DNA of 19,342 nucleotides from Acidobacteriota bacterium. GTDB lineage: Bacteria; Acidobacteriota; Vicinamibacteria; Vicinamibacterales; JAKQTR01. The notes under the pieces are model-generated. The model did no database searches and was not told where the DNA came from. It worked only from the letters and a program-made list of their open reading frames with translations. The stretch covers positions 1-19,342 of the forward strand of contig JAPKZP010000643.1 in NCBI GenBank assembly GCA_026393735.1. The letters are read 5' to 3'. Below, piece by piece: positions 1 to 6,125 of the stretch. The position numbers and the translations under genes are program-made. The first letter of the stretch is position 1, and each line of letters starts with the position of its first letter.

Positions 1-477
1 CGCACGGGCGTACTCGATTCGCTCGGCGCGGGTCATCCGCCACTCGCGCGCCGGTGCGATCACGCGGACGCCAGGCATGAGCGCGCGGGCCGAGATGTCG
101 AAGCGCACCTGGTCGTTACCCTTGCCGGTGCAGCCGTGGGCGATGGCGTATGCGCCTTCGATGCGCGCGAGCTCGACGAGCTTCCTGGCGATCAGCGGCC
201 GGCCGAGCGCCGTGGCCAGCGGGTAGCTGCCCTCGTAGATGGCGCCGGCCTGGAGCGCGGGCAGGATGTACTGATTCGCGAACTCCTCGCGGACGTCCAG
301 CACGTGCGCGCGGATGGCGCCGGCCGCGAGCGCCTGCTCGCGTACCGACTCCAGGTCCCGTCCCTGCCCGAGATCCAACGTCGCGCACACGACCTCGAGC
401 TGATAGTTCTCCGCGAGCCACGGCACGGCGACCGACGTGTCGAGCCCGCCCGAATATGCGAGGACAATCCTGTTCAA
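1..477 (-). CDS. argG: Argininosuccinate synthase, N-terminal part (cut by window start)
   Basis: Joins citrulline and aspartate with ATP to make argininosuccinate, the penultimate step of cytosolic arginine synthesis. The 159 visible residues contain the ATP-pyrophosphatase P-loop YSGGLDTS (residues 8-15), YEGSYPLAT (81-89) in the citrulline-binding region, and the family signature HGCTGKGNDQVRF (114-126). The family is about 400 residues, so roughly 60% lies beyond position 1. The start is read as TTG at 477-475: it gives the expected MNRIVLAYSGG beginning and has AGGA six bases upstream. This TTG overlaps the argR stop (476-474), so argG is probably translationally coupled to argR and shares its promoter. 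Identity is certain; the TTG start is well supported but inferred. Confidence 0.96.
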   Translation of the reverse strand, partial: MNRIVLAYSGGLDTSVAVPWLAENYQLEVVCATLDLGQGRDLESVREQALAAGAIRAHVLDVREEFANQYILPALQAGAIYEGSYPLATALGRPLIARKLVELARIEGAYAIAHGCTGKGNDQVRFDISARALMPGVRVIAPAREWRMTRAERIEYARA

Positions 478-938
478 TGTTCGTCCTGCCGCCGTGCCAT
501 CGCATCCAGGCGGTGCGCGACGGCGGTGGCGGCGGCGGCGTCCCGGCAGACCATCAGCACCGTATCGTCGCCAGCAATGGTCCCGACCACGCCCTCGAGC
601 CCTGCCGCGTCGATGGCCGACGCCAGCGGCTGCGCCTGGGCCGGGCCCGTCCTGAGCACGACCAGTTGGACGGCCCGGTCCACGCTTGCCAGGTACTCGG
701 CGACCGCGTGCTGGAGGCGCGCGGCGGCCTGCGCCGGGTTGGTGGCCTCTGCGCCGGGCCGGTGGTAGGCTCCGTCGGCGGTGCCCTTCACGAGCCCCAG
801 GTCCCTGAGATCACGCGACAACGTGGCCTGGGTCACCGAGAATCCGAGCCCCTTGAGGCGGCGGCGGAGCGCTTCCTGGCTCGATACCGCGCCGTGATCC
901 ACGAGGCCGAGAATGGCGGACTGTCTGCGCTTCTTCAT
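474..938 (-). CDS. argR: Arginine repressor ArgR
   Basis: A 154-residue ArgR/AhrC-family regulator that represses arginine-synthesis promoters when bound to L-arginine. The N-terminal winged helix covers about residues 1-60, with the recognition-helix segment TQATLSRDL at 36-44. The C-terminal hexamerisation and arginine-binding domain carries GTIAGDDT at 119-126. The ATG at 938 gives the usual MKKRRQ-type N-terminus and normal family length. An upstream extension to 1037 would run through the promoter and is rejected. No Shine-Dalgarno site is visible. It is divergent from argC and its stop overlaps the argG start. An ARG-box-like site covers its own -10, so negative autoregulation is likely. 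Confidence 0.95.
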   Translation of the reverse strand: MKKRRQSAILGLVDHGAVSSQEALRRRLKGLGFSVTQATLSRDLRDLGLVKGTADGAYHRPGAEATNPAQAAARLQHAVAEYLASVDRAVQLVVLRTGPAQAQPLASAIDAAGLEGVVGTIAGDDTVLMVCRDAAAATAVAHRLDAMARRQDEH

Positions 939-951
939 GATGATGCGTTTA

Positions 952-969
952 GATGAATTAGTATACATT
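952..969. promoter_or_regulatory. ARG box 1, over the argR -10
   Basis: TGAAT-TAGT-ATACA at 954-967 matches 9 of 10 arm positions of the enterobacterial ARG box (TGAAT, four W, ATTCA). It covers the -10 of the argR promoter, where ArgR-arginine binding would block RNA polymerase. The match is seen directly; the ArgR binding is inferred. Confidence 0.65.
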
Positions 970-988
970 TTCACGCATGCCCACGCAA
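960..988 (-). promoter_or_regulatory. argR-argG promoter
   Basis: Reading leftward, TTGCGT (988-983) and TATACT (965-960) are separated by exactly 17 bases, a good sigma70-type promoter. The predicted transcript start is near 953, giving a 15-nt leader before the argR ATG. The -10 lies inside an ARG-box-like palindrome. Confidence 0.7.
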
Positions 989-1010
989 GGCCGTTATGGC
1001 GATAACGGCC
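989..1010. repeat. Perfect 9-bp inverted repeat between the divergent promoters
   Basis: GGCCGTTAT (989-997) and ATAACGGCC (1002-1010) are perfect inverted copies separated by GGCG. The repeat lies upstream of both predicted -35 elements, so neither main transcript would contain it. That favours a DNA operator over an RNA hairpin. It does not resemble an ARG box. Confidence 0.7.
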
Positions 1011-1018
1011 AAATTCCC

Positions 1019-1047
1019 TTGACTGCGAAAGGTCCATCCCGCATACT
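1019..1047 (+). promoter_or_regulatory. argCBDAJ promoter
   Basis: TTGACT (1019-1024) and CATACT (1042-1047) have a 17-bp spacer. The predicted transcript start is near 1054, giving a 15-nt leader to the argC ATG, as at argR. The -10 overlaps ARG box 2. Confidence 0.7.
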
Positions 1048-1055
1048 TATTCATT
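1038..1055. promoter_or_regulatory. ARG box 2, over the argC -10
   Basis: CGCAT-ACTT-ATTCA at 1040-1053 has one perfect ARG half-site and one 3-of-5 half-site. Its position over the argC -10 mirrors box 1 at argR. The two box centres are about 86 bp apart, close to eight helical turns. Confidence 0.55.
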
Positions 1056-1068
1056 CCAAGCGATCATC

Positions 1069-2070
1069 ATGATCACGTCCATGCCGTCGCCGCTTCGTGT
1101 CGGAATCGCCGGTGCCACCGGCTACGCGGGCCAGGAACTGGTCCGCCTGCTCGCGCGCCACCCCGGCGTTCGGCTGACGACCGCGATGTCGTCCGGTTCG
1201 GGCGAGACGCGGCGCCTTCCCGCCCTCGCGCGCATCTGGGACGGCGACATGTTCCCGCTCGATCTCGACGTGCTCGCGGCCTCGTGCGATGTCGTGTTCC
1301 TGGGGCTGCCCGAAAAGAGCGCGGCCGGGGTCGGCCCGGCGCTCGTCGATCGGGGCCTGCGTGTCATCGATCTGTCGGGCGCTTTCCGGCTCCGGCAGGA
1401 TGGCCCGCGCCAGCGTTGGTACCCCGAGACGACGAATCTCCCGGCGGGTACGCTCTACGCGCTGCCCGAGCGCAGCCATGGCGCGCTGCCGGCGGCGCGC
1501 CTGGTCTCCTGCCCCGGCTGCTATCCGACAGCGGCGCTGCTCGCGTTGCAGCCCCTCGCCGATGCCGGCCTGCTCGACGGGGACATCGTGGTTGACGCGA
1601 AGTCCGGCATGTCGGGCGCGGGAAAGGCGCCGAGCGATCGCACGCACTTCTCCGAGAATCACGGCAGCGTCGCCGCCTACGGCGTCTTCAGTCACCGCCA
1701 CACGGCCGAGATGGATCAGGAGCTCGGCCGCGCGGTCACGTTCGTGCCGCATCTGGTGCCACTCAATCGCGGCATTCTCGAGACGATCTACGGCCGGCTG
1801 ACGCCTGGCGCCACGGCTGCCGCGGTGTCCGACGCGCTGACCCGGGCCTACGCCGACGCGCCGTTCGTCCGCCTCTGGGCCGACGCGCTGCCCGAGATCA
1901 AGCACGTTGCCTACACGCCCTTCTGTGACATCGGCTGGCGCGTCGACGAACCCACGGGGCGCTTCGTCATCGTGTCGGTCCTCGACAACCTGCTGAAGGG
2001 CGCGGCGAGCCAGGCCGTGCAGAACCTGAACCTGATGTGCGGGCTCGACGAGCGGGCGGGGTTGCTGTGA
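1069..2070 (+). CDS. argC: N-acetyl-gamma-glutamyl-phosphate reductase
   Basis: NADPH-dependent reduction of N-acetylglutamyl phosphate to the semialdehyde, step three of arginine synthesis in the cytosol. The 333 residues show an N-terminal Rossmann motif GIAGATGYAGQE (12-23), the active-site cysteine in CPGCYPT (C151), and the FSHRHTAEM segment containing the family's catalytic histidine. Length is typical. ATG 1069 is the first start; ATG 1081 (MPSPLRV) is an alternative. Neither has a clear Shine-Dalgarno site. The TGA stop overlaps the argB ATG (TGATG). Confidence 0.96.
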   Translation: MITSMPSPLRVGIAGATGYAGQELVRLLARHPGVRLTTAMSSGSGETRRLPALARIWDGDMFPLDLDVLAASCDVVFLGLPEKSAAGVGPALVDRGLRVIDLSGAFRLRQDGPRQRWYPETTNLPAGTLYALPERSHGALPAARLVSCPGCYPTAALLALQPLADAGLLDGDIVVDAKSGMSGAGKAPSDRTHFSENHGSVAAYGVFSHRHTAEMDQELGRAVTFVPHLVPLNRGILETIYGRLTPGATAAAVSDALTRAYADAPFVRLWADALPEIKHVAYTPFCDIGWRVDEPTGRFVIVSVLDNLLKGAASQAVQNLNLMCGLDERAGLL

Positions 2071-2882
2071 TGACGAGGCCCGTCCTGCTCAAGCTCGGCG
2101 GTGAACTGCTCGAACGTGCGGACGCCACGCGGGCTGTGGCGCAGGCCATCGCAGCGGCGGCGGAGCACGCGCCCATCGTGATCGTCCACGGAGGCGGCAA
2201 GGAAATCGATGCGGCGCTCGCGAAGGCCGGCATCGCGAAGCACCAGGTGGATGGCATCCGCATTACCGACCAGCCGACCCTGGACGTCGTCGTCTCCGTG
2301 ATGGCCGGGGCGATCAACACGCGGCTCGTGGCGGCGATCAATGCCGCGGGCGGCCGCGCCGTGGGGCTGACCGGCGCAGACGCAGCCGTGGCGCCGGTCG
2401 ATCCCATGCCGCCCTTCCGCACGGTTGCCGGCGACGAGGTGTCACTGGGCCTCGTCGGCCAGCCGTCCATGGACAGCGTTCCTCATCTCCTGACGCACCT
2501 CCTCGCGGGCGGGTACATCCCCGTCGTGGCGACGATCGGCGCGGGCGCCGACGGCACGCTCTACAACGTGAATGCCGACACGATGGCGGCGGCCCTCGCG
2601 GTGCGCCTGAAGGCATCGCGGCTGCTGATTGCGGGAACCACGGCCGGCGTGCTCGGCGCGAACGGCAAGACGCTGGCCGAAGTCGACGAGGCGGCCGAGC
2701 AGGCCCTCGTCTCCGGCGGCACGGTGAACCGCGGCATGCTCGCGAAACTCGGCGCCTGCCGCACGGCGCTCGCGGGCGGCGTGGACGACGTGGTGATTGT
2801 GGACGGGCGGGATGCGGCGCGGCTCGGTTCGATGATGGCGTGGGCCGGCGCGGCGCACGAGGCCATGACGAGGGTGTTGTGA
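2070..2882 (+). CDS. argB: N-acetylglutamate kinase
   Basis: Phosphorylates N-acetylglutamate with ATP, usually the feedback-controlled step of the acetyl-cycle pathway. The 270-residue amino-acid-kinase fold shows LLKLGGELL near residue 6, the glycine-rich HGGGKEID (40-47), VDGIRITD (60-67) around the substrate arginine, and YNVNADTMAAALA (165-177). Where many NAGKs have LTDxxGV this one has AGTTAGVL, a variant I recall from other non-proteobacterial NAGKs. The ATG at 2070 overlaps the argC stop, and its own stop overlaps the argD start, so coupled translation is expected. Whether arginine inhibits this enzyme cannot be told from the sequence. Confidence 0.95.
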   Translation: MTRPVLLKLGGELLERADATRAVAQAIAAAAEHAPIVIVHGGGKEIDAALAKAGIAKHQVDGIRITDQPTLDVVVSVMAGAINTRLVAAINAAGGRAVGLTGADAAVAPVDPMPPFRTVAGDEVSLGLVGQPSMDSVPHLLTHLLAGGYIPVVATIGAGADGTLYNVNADTMAAALAVRLKASRLLIAGTTAGVLGANGKTLAEVDEAAEQALVSGGTVNRGMLAKLGACRTALAGGVDDVVIVDGRDAARLGSMMAWAGAAHEAMTRVL

Positions 2883-4081
2883 TGGACGTGAAGGTGCTCG
2901 AGGGCGAGCACGTGCTGCAGACCTACCGGCGCGCGCCCGTGGTGTTCACGCGTGGCGAAGGCGTCTACCTGTTCGATGACGAGGGGCGGCGGTATCTCGA
3001 TCTGCTTTCCGGCATCGGCGTGGCCTCGCTCGGGCATGCCAATCCCGCGCTGGCCGATGCGCTGGCCGACCAGGCGCGCACGCTCGTCCACACCTCCAAC
3101 CTCTATTTCCACCCGCTGCAGGGACAGGTCGCGGCACGTCTCGCGTCCCTCTCCGGTCTCCCGCGGACCTTCTTCTGCAACAGCGGTACGGAAGCCATGG
3201 AGGGCTGCCTGAAGTTCGCGCGGCGCTTCTGGCACACGGCCGGCGACAGCGAGCGCACCGGCTTGGTCGCCCTCGAGCACGGCTTCCACGGCCGTTCAAT
3301 CGGATCGCTGTCGGTGACGTGGGACGAGCATTACCGCACGCCGTTTGCGCCGCTGCTCCAGAACGTCGTGTGGGTGCCCGCAGGCGACGCCGCGGCACTG
3401 CGCCAGGCGGCTTCCGCCCAGACGACGGCGATCGTCATTGAGGCGATTCAGGGCGAGGGCGGCGTCCGGCCGCTCGGCGCCGAGTTCGCCGCGGCCGTCA
3501 AAGACGCGCAGGCGCGGACGGGCGCGCTCCTGATTGCCGACGAGGTGCAGTGCGGTCTCGGCCGTACCGGCGTGGCGTTCGGATACCAGCGTCTCGGACT
3601 CGAGCCGGATCTCGTGGCCGTCGGGAAGGCGTTGGGCGGCGGCATGCCGGTCGGCGCCGTGCTCGTCAGCGAACGCGTGGCCGCGGCGATCTCAGCCGGC
3701 GACCACGGCACGACGTACGGCGGCAACCTGCTCGCATGCCGGGCTGCGCTGGTGTTTCTCGACGCGCTGACGTCCGGCGGTCTGCAGGATCACGTGAAGG
3801 CGGTCGGAGCCGAATTCGAAGCGGGCCTGCGCGCGCTCGCCGCCAGGCACGCCGTCGTGCGCGAGGTGCGGGGCGCCGGCCTGATGTGGGGGCTCGATCT
3901 CACCGTGGACGCGACACCGTTCGTGCAGGCGGCGTTGCGGCGGCAGGTTCTGATCAACCGCACGGCGGAGACCGTCATCCGCCTCCTTCCGCCGTTCGTC
4001 ATCTCGAGCGCCGAGGTCGAACAGGCTCTTGGGCAGTTGGACGCGATCCTCACGGAAGGCGTCCAGGAGCGTGCCGCATGA
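2882..4081 (+). CDS. argD: Acetylornithine aminotransferase
   Basis: PLP enzyme that transaminates N-acetylglutamate semialdehyde with glutamate to N-acetylornithine. The 399 residues carry the class-III aminotransferase landmarks: NSGTEAMEG (100-108), HGFHGRS (133-139), EAIQGEGG (187-194), IADEVQCGLGRTG with D220 facing the pyridine nitrogen, and AVGKALGGG with PLP lysine K249. The family also includes succinylornithine and lysine-pathway aminotransferases. Position between argB and argA/argJ makes the acetylornithine role secure here. The start ATG overlaps the argB stop and its TGA overlaps the next ATG (ATGA). Confidence 0.95.
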   Translation: MDVKVLEGEHVLQTYRRAPVVFTRGEGVYLFDDEGRRYLDLLSGIGVASLGHANPALADALADQARTLVHTSNLYFHPLQGQVAARLASLSGLPRTFFCNSGTEAMEGCLKFARRFWHTAGDSERTGLVALEHGFHGRSIGSLSVTWDEHYRTPFAPLLQNVVWVPAGDAAALRQAASAQTTAIVIEAIQGEGGVRPLGAEFAAAVKDAQARTGALLIADEVQCGLGRTGVAFGYQRLGLEPDLVAVGKALGGGMPVGAVLVSERVAAAISAGDHGTTYGGNLLACRAALVFLDALTSGGLQDHVKAVGAEFEAGLRALAARHAVVREVRGAGLMWGLDLTVDATPFVQAALRRQVLINRTAETVIRLLPPFVISSAEVEQALGQLDAILTEGVQERAA

Positions 4082-4647
4082 CGACGCACATCATCCCCCT
4101 GACCATCCCCCAGCGGCAGCCGGCGGCGCCGCTGGTTCCGGAGCCGGATTCGTCCACCGTCGTCCGCGCGGCGACCGCCGAGGACGCGCCGGCGATTCAC
4201 GACCTCATCACGCAGAACCTGCAGACGGGGCACCTGCTGCCGCGCACGCTCGCCGATGTCACGGCGCGTGCGTCGCGCTTCACGGTAGTGGCCGATGTCG
4301 CCGGCATCCTTGCCTGCGGCGAACTGGCCCCGCTCAACGCGAGCGTCGCCGAGGTCCGCTCGCTGGTCGTGCGGGACGGCGCGCGGGGCATGGGGCTCGG
4401 CCACACCGTCGTGAACGAACTGCGGCGGCGCGCCCGCATCGGCCGCTACCGGAACCTGTGCGCCTTCACGCACGATCCGCGCTTCTTCGTGCGCATGGGC
4501 TTCTCGATCGTGCCGCACACCTGGCTGCCGGAGAAGGTGGCGGCCGACTGCTGGAGCTGCCAGCACTTCCAGAAGTGCGGCCAGTACGCCGTGGTCGACT
4601 CGCGCGCAGGCTTGCAGCCGGCCGGCCGCCCGGAGACGCTGTCGTGA
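4078..4647 (+). CDS. argA: Short GNAT-type N-acetylglutamate synthase
   Basis: Predicted to acetylate glutamate with acetyl-CoA, the entry step of the pathway. The 189-residue single-domain GNAT protein has an acetyl-CoA-binding segment AEVRSLVVRDGARGMGLG (91-108) and the sequence LCAFTHDPRFFVRMGF typical of short NAGS proteins. It lacks the amino-acid-kinase domain of classical ArgA. A cysteine cluster follows (C158, C161, C167, C-x2-C-x5-C) with a conserved-looking CGQYAVV end. The first 27 residues are proline-rich and probably disordered. ATG overlaps the argD stop and the stop overlaps the argJ GTG. Sitting in the arg operon makes glutamate the likely substrate; activity is inferred. Confidence 0.85.
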   Translation: MTTHIIPLTIPQRQPAAPLVPEPDSSTVVRAATAEDAPAIHDLITQNLQTGHLLPRTLADVTARASRFTVVADVAGILACGELAPLNASVAEVRSLVVRDGARGMGLGHTVVNELRRRARIGRYRNLCAFTHDPRFFVRMGFSIVPHTWLPEKVAADCWSCQHFQKCGQYAVVDSRAGLQPAGRPETLS

Positions 4648-5876
4648 GCCAGGGTCGCCCGTCGGGCGTGACCATCGACGTCGTGGACGGCGGGATCACG
4701 GCGCCGCCGGGCTTCCGCGCAGCGGGAGTCGCGAGCGGCATCAAGAAGACGGGCGCGCTCGACCTGGCTCTGCTCGTGGCGGACGCGCCGGCGAGCGCGG
4801 CCGCGGTGTTCACCACGAACAAGGCCCAGGCGGCGCCGGTTCTGGTTTCCCGCGAGCACCTGGCGCGCAGCGGCGGTCACGCCGTCGCGATCCTCGTGAA
4901 CAGCGGATGCGCCAATGCGTGCACAGGTCCTGAGGGCCTGGCCGTCACGCGCAGCTCGGCTGACTTTGTCGCGTCCATCGTCGGCTGTGCGCCCGATCAG
5001 GTGCTCGTCGCCTCGACCGGCGTCATTGGCGTGCAGCTCGACCTCGACAAGATCCGCAAGGGCGCCGGCTCGGCCGCGGGGGCTCTCTCCCGGAACGGGC
5101 ATCTGGACGTCGCGAAGGCCATCATGACCACCGACGTGGCCCCGAAGGAGGCGGCGGTGCGCGTTGCCACGCCGGCGGGGACCTTTCATGTCGGCGGCAT
5201 GGCCAAGGGCGCCGGGATGATCGAACCGAACATGGCCACCATGCTGGGGTTCATCACGACCGACGCGGCCGTGGAGCCGGCGGTGCTCCAGCGCGCGCTC
5301 AAGGAGGCCGTGGACGTCACCTTCAACGCCATCACGATTGACGGCGATACGTCGACCAACGACACGGTCTTCCTGCTGGCCAGCGGGACAAGCGGCGTGG
5401 CGGTCGGGGACGCCCTCTATCCGGCGCTCGTTTCCGGCCTGCGAGAGGTCTGCGGCATGCTGGCGCGGGCCATCGTGCGCGGCGGCGAGGGCGCCACCAA
5501 GCTTGTGTCGATCACGATGACGGGTGCGGTGTCTGTCGACGAGGCGACAAAGGCCGCAAAGACGGTGGCGAATTCGCTCCTCGTGAAGACGGCGATTCAC
5601 GGCGGCGATCCGAACTGGGGCCGCCTGGTGGCCGCCGCCGGGCGCGCAGGCGTGGCCTTTGACGTCGAGCGCGCCTCGGTGCGCGTGGGCTCGATCGTCC
5701 TGTTCAAGGAGGGCGTCCCCTTCGACGACCGCGCGCCGCAAGCCGCCGACTATCTCACCGGCACGGACATCGAGATCGAAATCGACCTCGGCGCGGGCGG
5801 TTCACACGCGGCCACGGTGTGGACCTGCGACCTCTCTGCAGAGTACGTGAAGATCAACGGGGAATATCGGACGTAG
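4644..5876 (+). CDS. argJ: Glutamate N-acetyltransferase ArgJ
   Basis: Moves the acetyl group from N-acetylornithine to glutamate, releasing ornithine and closing the acetyl cycle. Some members also use acetyl-CoA. The 410-residue precursor has NSGCANACTG (86-95), ASTGVIG (123-129) and the self-cleavage site KGAGMIEPNMATM, where T199 would become the N-terminal nucleophile of the beta chain. Length is normal. GTG at 4644 is chosen because it overlaps the upstream stop in a GTGA arrangement like the rest of the operon; GTG 4668 is an alternative. With a NAGS gene directly upstream, ArgJ may only recycle acetyl groups, but this cannot be decided from sequence. Confidence 0.95.
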   Translation: MSQGRPSGVTIDVVDGGITAPPGFRAAGVASGIKKTGALDLALLVADAPASAAAVFTTNKAQAAPVLVSREHLARSGGHAVAILVNSGCANACTGPEGLAVTRSSADFVASIVGCAPDQVLVASTGVIGVQLDLDKIRKGAGSAAGALSRNGHLDVAKAIMTTDVAPKEAAVRVATPAGTFHVGGMAKGAGMIEPNMATMLGFITTDAAVEPAVLQRALKEAVDVTFNAITIDGDTSTNDTVFLLASGTSGVAVGDALYPALVSGLREVCGMLARAIVRGGEGATKLVSITMTGAVSVDEATKAAKTVANSLLVKTAIHGGDPNWGRLVAAAGRAGVAFDVERASVRVGSIVLFKEGVPFDDRAPQAADYLTGTDIEIEIDLGAGGSHAATVWTCDLSAEYVKINGEYRT

Positions 5877-5987
5877 GCTGACGCCGGCCTCCACAATAAC
5901 CAGCGCCGGCGGCCGCGCGCGAGTAAAATGGCTGCAACCACTTTGAGCCATGGCACTTGCGGGCGGACGGCTGTCGTCGGCACGGGG

Positions 5988-6016
5988 ACCCTCCAAGTCT
6001 GGTGGGTCTGGAGGGT
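5988..6016. repeat. 8-bp inverted repeat after argJ (possible hairpin)
   Basis: ACCCTCCA (5988-5995) and TGGAGGGT (6009-6016) form a perfect 8-bp stem with a 13-base loop in the 249-bp space between argJ and the DUF2339 gene. There is no T-run after it, so it is at best a weak or Rho-assisted terminator. It could equally be a leader structure of the next gene. Confidence 0.35.
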
Positions 6017-6125
6017 ATGGTTTCTCACGTTTCCTCATCCCTGCCACAGGACTCCGGCAGCGTACGCGCGTATCTTGAAGCAGTAGAACGAGGCTCGAGG
6101 GCCTCCCAACATGGACGGAGCCACG

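Noticed and set aside
474..1037. A longer ArgR with 33 extra N-terminal residues
   Set aside because: The extension would read through both the -10 and -35 of the argR promoter and the ARG box; the ATG at 938 gives standard ArgR length.
5882..5911. CGCCGGC/GCCGGCG pair just after argJ as a terminator
   Set aside because: The stem is only 7 bp with a 16-base loop and no T-run, and such GC repeats arise often by chance here.
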